This document shows positions 26,704 to 34,594 of a stretch of DNA of 64,000 nt, piece after piece. The notes below the pieces were generated by a model that searched no databases, had not been told where the DNA came from, and saw only the letters and a program-made list of their open reading frames with translations. The stretch is taken from contig JAIQZU010000069.1 in the NCBI GenBank assembly GCA_021776915.1, positions 1-64,000 of the forward strand. The letters are read 5' to 3'. This DNA is from Candidatus Scalindua sp. (GTDB lineage: Bacteria; Planctomycetota; Brocadiia; Brocadiales; Scalinduaceae). Each line of letters begins with the position of its first letter. Position 1 is the first letter of the stretch. The position numbers and the translations under genes were made by a program.

Positions 26704-28879
26704 TTGTGTACCCCCCAGCCTGACTCACTATATTATTTGAAGAATCATTGCTATTAATAACCTGTTCGCTAGTAAAAATCAACATTTTCCTTTTGTCATT
26801 TGGGTCTTGCTCTTCATAAATTAGACCTGCTGTTTCGAGCATCGACAAAATTTGCTGTCTCAACTGCCAGTCATCTATCATTCTCCCGTATACTTTAAAA
26901 TATTCTGATTTTATTTCTTTACGAGTTAAACCTTTTGGTTCATCTTCATTATCAAATATATTTTTTTCTTCAAAAGCAGACACAATAACGTCTTTGTATA
27001 TATCATAAACAAATGGAGAAAGATTATGTTCCTGACTCTCAGAAATCTTATCCCAAAGAGAACATGCTTCTTTTATGTCGTCTTCATTGGCAATAATAGT
27101 ATTTCCCTCTCTTTTTCTGAACCAAACGTTTAGCAACGCAAATCCTTTGACTAGCGATATAAGACGTCCAATATCCCTTTGATGCCTTGGCTTTAAAATC
27201 TTCTTACCATGAAAGAATTTTTCTTCTATTAAATCAGGATTAATGATTTTAATATCTCCGATCTTTTCGTTTCTAATAGCTTCGATTCTTTCTTTCAATA
27301 ACTTTCTAGATGAATCGCTCTCCAGCCATTGATTATAATGTTGATTATCACTATCTTTTTTTATCTTTTCCTGGATAGCATCTCTAATCTTTTCCTGACT
27401 GGTTTCAGGAGACAATAAAATAAACCTTGTCCCTTCCTGTTCGTCTATATTTAATCCAGCACTACAAAATATTACAGACGGATAACCCTTGATAAGTAAA
27501 TTTTTTGTTCTTAGCCCTGATTTTTGTGATTTGTCGGTAATCTTAAGCTGGATCTCTTTCTTATCATGAGACAAAAGAGGTCGGAGCCTTTCAAGTAATT
27601 GGTTATGGGGTTGGTCTAAGAAGATTAGAACTTTCCTCGATAAGTCGATTATATAAATATTCTTCTCTTTGTCGTAACCAGCCGTATCGTGAAAAAAAGA
27701 AGTAGGGGAACAGTATCCAAGTTCAATTACATCTTCTTCAGGGAAAATCTTACTAATCTCAATTGGTATGTAGGACTTACCTGTAGAAGAAGGGGCGTTA
27801 AAGCTGATGTTAAATTGAGAACTATCTGTAAAGGCAGTCAGCATACATATAAGACTTACCAGCTTGTTGTCCTCATCCTTTTTTATTGTTAATCCAAGAG
27901 TACTAATAATATCAGCAGATGTTAACTCGTTGAATTTGGTTACATCTATCGGTTCTCTTCCAGCAACATATTTTGATAATTCATTCAGTAGTTCATACTC
28001 TGAGCCTTTATATTTTACAAAATAGTCTGTAACATCTTTTCCGTCAGTCATTCTTTCAGGAAAGTTGATTTGATAAATGGTTTTGTTACTCAATTTATTT
28101 TTGAGTTTTAGGATTAGTTCTTCCGCTCCTCTCATTCCTGCGTCATCTCGATCAAAACAGATATAAATATGTTTCACACTCTTTAGAAGTTCAATCCATT
28201 CCTCCTTAAATGTTCCTACTCCGGCAGTAGAAGTTATAGCTGGTATTCCATAACAATTTAATACGATACAATCTAACTCTCCTTCACAAATAACAATATA
28301 ATCATTATTATTTTTTAAATTTTCTAATCCAAATAGTGTTGATTCTATCTTTTCAGGATAGAAAAGATATTTAGGCTCTTTCTTAATGGCAGGATTCTGC
28401 CTTAATTTAAAGTAAAGATACTCTCCACCAGCATCCTTTACTGGAATGGTTATCCAATAAGAATTGTAGAAATGTCCCCAGCCTAATTTATATTTATTAA
28501 TTGATTCATCTATAATACCTCTGCTATTTAAGTATTTCCTAATATTTTGAGGTAAATTTGAATGACATTGTTCAACAATTGTTCTTGTAATTTTCTTGGG
28601 TTTCTTTTTACTATTTTTGGAAGGTTGGTTTAAGGATACATCTTGTACACTATCACCAAAATGTTTTGCTAATGTCAAAATATTTCCTTTTTCTCCGCAC
28701 TTCTTGCAAACATATTGACTGGATTCTCTATTAAAGTAGAGATGTGCTTCTTTGCCTTTGCTGTCATGGTCACAGTTATTAAAGATACAATTCGTAATAA
28801 GTTCTCCCTTGCGCTCTCTGAATTGAATATTTTTACGTGTTAAATATTCCCTGATAGAAATAGTATCAACGTTATTCAT
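26696..28879 (-). CDS. Primase-helicase with CHC2-type zinc finger and Toprim domain
   Basis: A 727-residue element replication protein. The N-terminal zinc finger (C-I-F-N-N-C near residue 27, C-K-K-C near 58) is of the DnaG/CHC2 type. The Toprim domain near residues 195-275 has I-V-I-C-E-G-E-L-D and I-C-F-D-R-D-D-A-G, giving the acidic metal-binding residues of RNA primer synthesis. A helicase-like ATPase domain follows, with Walker A A-P-S-S-T-G-K-S near 360 and I-I-D-L-S / L-I-F-L-D-Q-P as candidate Walker B. It probably starts replication of the excised element. Its stop overlaps the recombinase start. Confidence 0.85.
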   Translation of the reverse strand: MNNVDTISIREYLTRKNIQFRERKGELITNCIFNNCDHDSKGKEAHLYFNRESSQYVCKKCGEKGNILTLAKHFGDSVQDVSLNQPSKNSKKKPKKITRTIVEQCHSNLPQNIRKYLNSRGIIDESINKYKLGWGHFYNSYWITIPVKDAGGEYLYFKLRQNPAIKKEPKYLFYPEKIESTLFGLENLKNNNDYIVICEGELDCIVLNCYGIPAITSTAGVGTFKEEWIELLKSVKHIYICFDRDDAGMRGAEELILKLKNKLSNKTIYQINFPERMTDGKDVTDYFVKYKGSEYELLNELSKYVAGREPIDVTKFNELTSADIISTLGLTIKKDEDNKLVSLICMLTAFTDSSQFNISFNAPSSTGKSYIPIEISKIFPEEDVIELGYCSPTSFFHDTAGYDKEKNIYIIDLSRKVLIFLDQPHNQLLERLRPLLSHDKKEIQLKITDKSQKSGLRTKNLLIKGYPSVIFCSAGLNIDEQEGTRFILLSPETSQEKIRDAIQEKIKKDSDNQHYNQWLESDSSRKLLKERIEAIRNEKIGDIKIINPDLIEEKFFHGKKILKPRHQRDIGRLISLVKGFALLNVWFRKREGNTIIANEDDIKEACSLWDKISESQEHNLSPFVYDIYKDVIVSAFEEKNIFDNEDEPKGLTRKEIKSEYFKVYGRMIDDWQLRQQILSMLETAGLIYEEQDPNDKRKMLIFTSEQVINSNDSSNNIVSQAGGYTNG

Positions 28880-28881
28880 TT

Positions 28882-29037
28882 CTAATTACTCTCCTTTTCA
28901 TAATGCGTTACCATTTGCCTGACTATCTTCAAAACCGATAATCCTTTTTCTAAAGCTTCTCTTTTGGAAATATCTTTCCCAAAATGTTTTTTATATAGCT
29001 TTTGAAAATCTAGAATATGTTCTTCAGATAATTGCAT
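28882..29037 (-). CDS. 51-residue element-borne protein (short helical family)
   Basis: A 51-residue protein whose stop lies two bases before the primase start. It begins MQLSEEHILDFQKLYKKHFG and continues with K-D-I-S-K-R-E-A-L-E-K-G, a pattern I recall from small conserved frames carried by mobile elements and candidate-phyla genomes (E-E-H-I-x-x-F-Q-x-x-Y-K-K-H-F-G). Function unknown. It looks like a compact helical protein. The tight spacing implies co-translation with the primase. Confidence 0.65.
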   Translation of the reverse strand: MQLSEEHILDFQKLYKKHFGKDISKREALEKGLSVLKIVRQMVTHYEKESN

Positions 29038-29041
29038 GAAG

Positions 29042-29176
29042 TTAGATTTCTTTACTAATTTCCCCTAGAAAATAATCTATACATTCGACCAAATTCGAGT
29101 TTCTGCCTGTACATTCTTTTGATAGAAGTTTGTTTTTGAACCACCGTAAAAGATATTTCAACATGAATACTCTCAT
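29042..29176 (-). CDS. 44-residue hypothetical protein coupled to the HTH gene
   Basis: The ATG overlaps the stop of the upstream HTH gene (ATGA), and the frame runs 44 codons (MRVFMLKYLLRWFKNK onward) to TAA at 29042. The N-terminal half is basic and amphipathic, the C-terminal half acidic. It ends four bases before the next small gene begins. The four-base overlap and continuous gene packing are the main support. I do not recognise it. Confidence 0.45.
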   Translation of the reverse strand: MRVFMLKYLLRWFKNKLLSKECTGRNSNLVECIDYFLGEISKEI

Positions 29177-29355
29177 TTTATCATCCCGAAAAGTGCTTCT
29201 CTAATCACCTTAATATCTACCTCAGAATAAATCCGCTTTCCTGAACTGGTACGCTGAACATCTTGAACCTTTCCGGTATCGAATAAATATTGCAATTTGT
29301 AGAAGGGAATACTTAGTTCCCTGCATACATCCTTACTTGTTAAAACCTTTCCCAT
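29173..29355 (-). CDS. MerR/AlpA-like helix-turn-helix protein, probable excisionase or regulator
   Basis: A 60-residue DNA-binding protein. T-S-K-D-V-C-R-E-L-S-I-P-F-Y-K-L-Q-Y-L-F-D-T-G forms the helix-turn-helix and K-R-I-Y-S-E-V-D-I the wing, as in MerR-type HTH_17 proteins such as AlpA and excisionases. The frame is open 11 codons above, but the ATG at 29355 has a perfect AGGAGGT six bases upstream and is chosen. It heads the run of four genes through the primase to the recombinase, so it is well placed to control excision or transcription. Confidence 0.75.
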   Translation of the reverse strand: MGKVLTSKDVCRELSIPFYKLQYLFDTGKVQDVQRTSSGKRIYSEVDIKVIREALFGMIK

Positions 29356-29480
29356 AAGGACACCTCCTTCTCCTATTAATGAATACAATTATTTGCATCA
29401 AATAATATTGAGAGCGTATCACAAATTAAGGTTGGATACATTAGTGGCAACCTTATTTCCTTAACCTTAATTAAGACAAT

Positions 29481-29524
29481 AAAAAAAGGCTGTAAACCGC
29501 TTTAACGCAGCTTACAGCCCTTTT
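29481..29524 (-). terminator. Rho-independent terminator
   Basis: GGCTGTAA (29488-29495) pairs with TTACAGCC (29512-29519). On the minus strand the hairpin is followed by seven Ts (complement of 29481-29487). It ends the transcript of the AAA+/winged-helix gene that stops at 29591 and shields the excision operon from it. Confidence 0.8.
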
Positions 29525-29590
29525 GCTCTATTTAGTTCAACCTTATGAGAACCTTATTAAAACAAATAATCCTTATGAGGACATTATAAA

Positions 29591-30736
29591 CTATGAGTCA
29601 TTTAAGAATGCAGACAGATTGCTATGGAATTCGTATGCTCCTTTACCTAGTTGGTCCTTTTTATGTGTCATTATTATTTCCCTTTTAAATCCTAATTTTT
29701 CAAGACCATCTCTTAGTTTATTAATTTGTTGATCTATTTGTGTTGGAGATGTTGGCTCTTTGTCATCAGTTTCAGGCCATAGCACCTTATCTATATCACT
29801 TCTTCTTACAATTTCATCCCTATTTTCCCACAAGAATTTAAACAATTCTATTTGCTTAGCTTGCAATCCTATCGCATTGTTATTGTATTTCAATGACTTG
29901 CGGACATAGTCTATCTCAATTTCCTCCTCCTTAACCTCAACATCCAGTGAAATCGGCTTGAACTGCTCTATAAAATAATCAGGAAAATCATTAGGATTAT
30001 ACGTATAAACAGCGAGCCAGTTGAAAGTAGTATACGGATATCCAAGTACACGGTCTTTAATAATTTTACCCAAATTCAGAAAACAATCTTTGTCTTGTCT
30101 ACTATTAGGGCCACAACGAATATTATCTATAAAAAGGCTTCCTTTCTGTTGGAACAAATAACCCTTGTAAACTTGCTCGTCTTCTGTATTTCTTTCATAA
30201 TGTATGCCGCCTGGTAAATGAATAATTCTCTTCTGGATATATTTATTTCGTATATCCTCTAATTCACTTGTATTTATTCTACATATATCCATATCCATAT
30301 AATCATCTAAAAGCTTTTTAGTTTCTTCATCGGTTTTTGCTGCATCAATAATACCTACATCAATCACCAGTTCTATGTATACCTCTTTAGCTGTCATTGC
30401 ACCACAATCGACATGTTTCCATGTATTAGTTGTACTTTTGCGATAGTCACTTGTAAATAGATATTCTCCCATTAAATGTTCAATGGATGAGTTATCTATA
30501 CCATCTGGGCTTTTACTTTTATAAAGATCTTTATATTTGTCTGCCAGTTCTTCTTTACTTGTTGGCTTTCCATCATCGTCAAGATATTCTCCATCAGCAT
30601 CTATATTATTCGCTACCATCATATGAACATCTCTAATTAAGTTTTCACGATCAATGTCATTATTACCACAAAGCAAGACAGGTTTGTGACAATTGTAACA
30701 TTCTAAGAGATCGCCTTTGATTTGTTCTATTGACAT
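29591..30736 (-). CDS. Degenerate AAA+-like protein with C-terminal winged helix
   Basis: A 381-residue protein. The N-terminal 250 residues resemble a sigma54-activator AAA+ domain in order: P-V-L-L-C-G-N-N-D-I-D-R-E-N-L-I in the Walker A position, H-V-D-C-G-A-M-T, then G-S-L-F-I-D-N-I in the Walker B position, and L-A-V-Y-T-Y-N-P near 245. The Walker A lysine is gone, so ATP hydrolysis is unlikely. The C-terminus (about residues 285-375) is a winged helix of the response-regulator type (L-Q-A-K-Q-I-E-L-F-K-F-L-W-E-N). It probably regulates the element. It is flanked by terminators on both sides. Confidence 0.6.
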   Translation of the reverse strand: MSIEQIKGDLLECYNCHKPVLLCGNNDIDRENLIRDVHMMVANNIDADGEYLDDDGKPTSKEELADKYKDLYKSKSPDGIDNSSIEHLMGEYLFTSDYRKSTTNTWKHVDCGAMTAKEVYIELVIDVGIIDAAKTDEETKKLLDDYMDMDICRINTSELEDIRNKYIQKRIIHLPGGIHYERNTEDEQVYKGYLFQQKGSLFIDNIRCGPNSRQDKDCFLNLGKIIKDRVLGYPYTTFNWLAVYTYNPNDFPDYFIEQFKPISLDVEVKEEEIEIDYVRKSLKYNNNAIGLQAKQIELFKFLWENRDEIVRRSDIDKVLWPETDDKEPTSPTQIDQQINKLRDGLEKLGFKREIIMTHKKDQLGKGAYEFHSNLSAFLNDS

Positions 30737-30763
30737 GAGTTGCTCTCCTCACAACCTCCAATG

Positions 30764-30822
30764 AAAAAAAAGCAGGGCAAGGCTGGTGGAGTACCAGCCG
30801 TTCGGATAGCTTTTCCTAGCCC
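30764..30822 (-). terminator. Terminator or leader hairpin before the AAA+-like gene
   Basis: GGCTGGT (30781-30787) pairs with ACCAGCC (30793-30799), enclosed by GGGC/GCCC, and eight Ts follow on the minus strand (complement of 30764-30771). It lies about 30 bases upstream of the AAA+-like start. It may end the transcript from the small membrane-protein gene or attenuate the downstream gene. Confidence 0.65.
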
Positions 30823-30972
30823 TTACCTAATTATATTATCTGTAATAATACTTACAAGGAGTTTTATGTTTAAGTGAGGGCGTGGCTGTGGAGCAGAAGA
30901 TTGATGCAATAGAACTACAAGAACTTTGGTGCTCAGTCGGGGGGGCATTTCTTTCTAGCTATTCTCCTGCCC

Positions 30973-31254
30973 TCACTCTCCCTCCTCCTCTTTTATCTCC
31001 CTCTTTATTTCTTCCTTTATTTCTTTCTTCATTCTGCCACAAAGGAGATAAATAGATATCGCTACACCTGGAGCAAGCAATACCCATATACAAAAATTTC
31101 TTACATCTAGGCTTGCACCGAAAAGGCTACTAACGAAAAAAGCGCATAAACCACCCGCCACATATGAAATTAATTTTATTATCATGTGCTTGTTGTTGTG
31201 ACCCGATGGGGCACTTTCAGAATAATTCCCCAATTCTCTCCCCATAGCCGTCAT
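30973..31254 (-). CDS. Small membrane protein with charged C-terminal tail
   Basis: A 93-residue protein with two hydrophobic segments (about residues 25-46 and 52-72) and a tail of alternating Lys and Glu (K-K-E-I-K-E-E-I-K-R-E-I-K). The topology suggests both ends face the cytoplasm. An ATG three codons down (31245) is an equally good start. No Shine-Dalgarno is seen, and I do not recognise a family. It is element cargo; membrane disturbance, superinfection exclusion or a holin-like role are all possible but unsupported. Confidence 0.5.
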   Translation of the reverse strand: MTAMGRELGNYSESAPSGHNNKHMIIKLISYVAGGLCAFFVSSLFGASLDVRNFCIWVLLAPGVAISIYLLCGRMKKEIKEEIKREIKEEEGE

Positions 31255-31476
31255 AAGCCTATATTTTACGTCATAAAAGATGGGGCTTGGAGAGTCTCAA
31301 TGATGATATTGCACCATCATTTTTAGAGAAAAATGGCTGTTCATAAGTCCATATTATACCTAGACTTATTTTCAACGTCTTGTAAATAATAGTTATGTTA
31401 CTTTCAGCAAAATTCTTAGTACTGCAAGCTCACTCCGACAGAGTTTTCCAATACTAAAAGAAAATAGCCAGAATGT

Positions 31477-32826
31477 TTAAGGATTGCAATCTTTACAAGG
31501 CTTACCACCAGCGTTTCGTGCTTGTTGCGATGATGCAAATTCTACAAAATCTTCTGTACCAAGTTTAGGACAATAGGACTTGTGGAATATATCAGAGCGT
31601 TTGGTAGTAAACACAGATAAAGGATTTCTTAGTAAAGCCTCTTCCTTCAATTCTAAGCCAGGTTTCTCCTTTCCTTCTATTACTTTATCGTTAGTTATTT
31701 GACGATCTTGCTTAGATTGCTCTTCATATTTAATGCTTGAATAACGTATAAATTGTTCTTTTGTATTCTCACACAGAAATAAAATATGTGATATTCTTGT
31801 AACATCTGTTTCCCATGAATTCTCGTAAATTTTACCTTTTGCTTTTGGCGTTATTGTTGTATTTGTTTTTCCGTATTGATTTTTCAATATATATTTAAGT
31901 CTATTAAACTGTTTTAGATAATAATCGTCTGACATAAAAGGTTTATCATATTTAAGAGTTATCGATGCACAGTGCAATTTATCCGATTTATCAAACCAAT
32001 ACATTATTTTCGTCCAATCCGCATCAACAGAATTGAATCTGCCATTATATTCAAGAAGTTTTACATCCCCTACTCCATAATCATAATCACTCAAAAAGTC
32101 CGCTGTTTCTGAACTTTTTACTTCAGCCCTACTCATACCCCAAGTAACTTCCCTAACATCCTTAGCGTCAAGTGGGGGAGGATTTTTCCTAAGCCCATAT
32201 ATTACCTCTAGCTCGATATCGCCTGTTACCTTACGTATTATGCCTCCTTTTAAATTAACATCAAAATAATACCCTTGTACTCCAGAACCATCTTTGAATG
32301 TATAACTAACAAGATACGTTTGATCGTTAATCTTCTCGGCTTTCCATCCTAGAATTTCAAGTTCACCTGTTCTCTTTTTCATCCAACTCCTAATCGTATT
32401 TTCTACCATAACAACACCTAAAACATACGACTTCTTTACCATGTTTATTGCTGTTTCTTCAGGTGTAGTACGCTTGACAGGAGTTTTCTGTGTAAAACTG
32501 CTTATAGGAACTTTATGTGTCGTAGTTTTGCTAAGTCTTAGGAAATACATATAAAGACCAACAAGAAGCCCCGCTACCACAACCCCTATGATAATGAATA
32601 TAAACTTCTTGCTCTTTTTAATGTTGTTCTTCTTATTAACAGAGATTCGTTTTCTGTAATTTCTCCAACCAATTGTGTAAAAAACTAAAATAAAAGGTAT
32701 TACTAAAAACAAAATCCCCCAATAATCAATACCAGCACCAATTTCAGCAATACTAAACAACCATACAACTATACCAAACACCAAAACTGTTATATATTGC
32801 CCTTTTGTTATGTTATAAATCTTCAT
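31477..32826 (-). CDS. Membrane-anchored protein with C-terminal Cys/His metal-binding motif
   Basis: A 449-residue protein. Three hydrophobic segments (about residues 12-30, 33-52 and 73-95) anchor it, followed by a long soluble region with D-V-R-E-V-T-W-G-M-S-R-A-E-V-K near residue 230, similar to small periplasmic repeats. The last 40 residues have F-H-K-S-Y-C-P-K-L and K-P-C-K-D-C-N-P, a C-x-H/C-x2-C arrangement like the metal-binding tail (Ada-like) found on some nucleases and surface proteins. AGGAA precedes the ATG. Family unknown. It is likely cargo or a surface function of the element. Confidence 0.55.
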   Translation of the reverse strand: MKIYNITKGQYITVLVFGIVVWLFSIAEIGAGIDYWGILFLVIPFILVFYTIGWRNYRKRISVNKKNNIKKSKKFIFIIIGVVVAGLLVGLYMYFLRLSKTTTHKVPISSFTQKTPVKRTTPEETAINMVKKSYVLGVVMVENTIRSWMKKRTGELEILGWKAEKINDQTYLVSYTFKDGSGVQGYYFDVNLKGGIIRKVTGDIELEVIYGLRKNPPPLDAKDVREVTWGMSRAEVKSSETADFLSDYDYGVGDVKLLEYNGRFNSVDADWTKIMYWFDKSDKLHCASITLKYDKPFMSDDYYLKQFNRLKYILKNQYGKTNTTITPKAKGKIYENSWETDVTRISHILFLCENTKEQFIRYSSIKYEEQSKQDRQITNDKVIEGKEKPGLELKEEALLRNPLSVFTTKRSDIFHKSYCPKLGTEDFVEFASSQQARNAGGKPCKDCNP

Positions 32827-33034
32827 AAATTCCTATTAAAACGAAACCTTGTTATACTATCAGGCTGAATTATAAACTCAGGAGGTAATTAGACAAGTGT
32901 TTTTTTACTCAAAACTACCACCCAATTACGCTTGATATATGAATCTTTTAATTGACAAGGTGCTGGTAGAGGGTAAGATTTGCAATTAATTACAATAATA
33001 ATTATATGGGATTTCAAGAAAGGAGATTCTAATA

Positions 33035-33334
33035 ATGGAAATAGAAGAAGATAAAATACGAGTAGTTCGTGAATATTTACGAGCTAAATTTCCGGGATGT
33101 GAAATTCCAGATAAGTATGAATTTGATTATGTTGGTCAATCTTTCGGAATTGATTGTGGGGAAGTATTTCATTATGTTACTATCACTCAAGCATTTTTTA
33201 GCGATAACAGCACTAAGGAATTGTCCTCTTGGTTAAAAAATTCGGAAATTGCACAACAATTAAGTAATAAAGAAACTAGCCTCCGATTTATCGTAATGGC
33301 TAAAGGTGTTACAGATGTGGTGGAAGAAAAGTAG
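33035..33334 (+). CDS. Hypothetical protein, only plus-strand gene of the element
   Basis: A 99-residue soluble protein with a strong AAAGGAG Shine-Dalgarno 8 bases before the ATG. The middle has F-D-Y-V-G-Q-S-F-G-I-D-C-G-E-V-F-H-Y-V-T-I-T-Q, a compact beta pattern. I do not recognise it. It is transcribed against the rest of the element and overlaps the convergent next gene by 26 bases. TTGACA at about 32953 with a weak TAAGAT could be its promoter. Confidence 0.55.
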   Translation: MEIEEDKIRVVREYLRAKFPGCEIPDKYEFDYVGQSFGIDCGEVFHYVTITQAFFSDNSTKELSSWLKNSEIAQQLSNKETSLRFIVMAKGVTDVVEEK

Positions 33335-33671
33335 CTTCTCCACAACAGGAAATAAGCAACCTTGCATATAAAATATATGTTTCAGGCTTGCTATCATGCT
33401 TTTTAATTTCTGGTAGTGTTCTCCAATAAATTGCCAAAGGATATCCATTGTATATTTTATGTTCATAAGAAGGGAATTTGTATTTTGCAAAGTTTTTATA
33501 TGCTTTAATCCACTTTTCCCATATTGGAAGAGCCTTGTTCTTGTCAGTAAAATACATAGCAAATTCTACATAATCTTCACCCGTTACAGAATAATGCTTT
33601 TCTGTACTCTCGCCAACCTTTCCAACTATCTTGTTCGCAACATAATAAAACTTGTCTATTAATTCCTTCAA
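33309..33671 (-). CDS. Hypothetical protein
   Basis: A 120-residue protein rich in Tyr, Trp and Lys, with no signal peptide or membrane segment. The start is TTG at 33671 with AAGGAGAT six bases upstream; no ATG precedes the conserved-looking part. Its last 26 bases overlap the convergent plus-strand gene. I do not recognise a family. The good ribosome-binding site supports expression. Confidence 0.5.
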   Translation of the reverse strand: MKELIDKFYYVANKIVGKVGESTEKHYSVTGEDYVEFAMYFTDKNKALPIWEKWIKAYKNFAKYKFPSYEHKIYNGYPLAIYWRTLPEIKKHDSKPETYILYARLLISCCGEATFLPPHL

Positions 33672-33720
33672 TATTATCTCCTTACTATTGTGCGTGGGGT
33701 AATGAAATACCTACCACTTA

Positions 33721-34164
33721 CTAATCTTCCCCATCATTAGCTAACTTTTCAAGCTGGTCTAAAGCAGATTGGCCTATCATCTTGGATATGGTTTGACTAA
33801 TTTCTATGTTTTGTTGTTTTCGATTGTCATTGTAAATATTATGTGCATATTGGGGTGAAGGAAACAAGTTGTTAGCTTTTAACACATCCTTGCTTGCCTT
33901 GTAACATAATTCAAGTTTCTTAATATCGTCCTCTGGTACATCTTTCATTCCTTCGACTAGTGATTTAACATTCTCTACTGCATCGGGTAAAACCTTAACC
34001 AGTTTTTCTTGTTCTTCTCTGATTAAGTCTCTAATTTTATCTTTATTGGCAAATCGTGAGATAGTAGATTGATCCACACCAAATTGATTGGCTATGTTGG
34101 TTTGAGGTTCATTGACAGCAAGGCTTTTTACCACTGCGTCTTCAACATGATCAAGCTTTCCCAT
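33721..34164 (-). CDS. HTH protein resembling phage small terminase subunit
   Basis: A 147-residue protein with a helix-turn-helix near residues 22-45 (Q-T-N-I-A-N-Q-F-G-V-D-Q-S-T-I-S-R-F-A-N) followed by long charged helices and an S-A-L-D-Q-L-E-K-L-A tail. This layout, a homeodomain-like DNA-binding head and helical oligomerisation stem, is that of many small terminase (TerS) proteins. A plain transcription regulator is the alternative. It is the outermost gene at the right end of the element. In phage satellites a TerS homologue redirects packaging; that would be a strong hint here, but no large terminase is present. Confidence 0.55.
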   Translation of the reverse strand: MGKLDHVEDAVVKSLAVNEPQTNIANQFGVDQSTISRFANKDKIRDLIREEQEKLVKVLPDAVENVKSLVEGMKDVPEDDIKKLELCYKASKDVLKANNLFPSPQYAHNIYNDNRKQQNIEISQTISKMIGQSALDQLEKLANDGED

Positions 34165-34344
34165 TGTTATTGTATCCTTATGTATGCAAAGTATGCAAAA
34201 TATGTTTCCAAAGTTAAATTTGACATTATTTTAGTTATAGATATAGTGAGTAAGGGTAGGGGGTTCACGCAATCTTTTTTAAATCAGGAATGTATAAATA
34301 ACCCTTATTTTGGACAATTCTGGTTCTAACATCGTCCACGACGT

Positions 34345-34353
34345 GTAACCATC
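34345..34353 (+). repeat. Right attachment core (attR)
   Basis: GTAACCATC identical to the tRNA-Gln 3' core at 25125-25133. Reading the minus strand through this copy and on to 34265 stays in frame with the recombinase for 26 codons. Confidence 0.65.
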
Positions 34354-34504
34354 ATCTTTCGCTGAAGCTACAGAATGATTTAAGCTTAGACAAGATGGTC
34401 AGGAACTCAACACAATTGATAAAAGAAGAAAGTAAGCGTAGAATAATTCCACTGCCAACCAAAAGAAAAAGTAAATAATATTTATCATTTCAAAATATTT
34501 ACCT
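34354..34504. other. Chromosomal flank without a recognised gene
   Basis: Between the element end and the radical SAM promoter I see no gene. A frame of 27 basic codons (ATG near 34396, ending at TAA near 34478) is present, but it has no ribosome-binding site and looks like a remnant or chance frame. Confidence 0.4.
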
Positions 34505-34532
34505 TTGACATTACGTTTGAATGTTATAGAAT
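34505..34532 (+). promoter_or_regulatory. Sigma70-like promoter for the radical SAM gene
   Basis: TTGACA (34505-34510), a 16-bp spacer and TAGAAT (34527-34532) lie 63 bp before the radical SAM start. Five of six -10 bases match consensus. Confidence 0.55.
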
Positions 34533-34594
34533 TACACATTGCATATTCTTGCTGTCCTTAAACAGTAGAGAAATATTAGCAAAATGCTGACATT

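Larger units (their letters stand above)
25125..34353. mobile_element. 9.2-kb integrative element in tRNA-Gln, serine-recombinase type
   Basis: The element lies between two copies of GTAACCATC, at 25125-25133 (tRNA 3' end) and 34345-34353. It carries, mostly on the minus strand, a large serine recombinase, a primase-helicase, two tiny proteins, a MerR/AlpA-like HTH, an AAA+/winged-helix protein, two membrane proteins, two hypothetical proteins and a small-terminase-like HTH protein. No capsid, tail or conjugation genes are seen. The housekeeping genes on either side are unrelated to it. The set recalls phage-inducible satellites, though those usually use tyrosine integrases. Confidence 0.8.
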
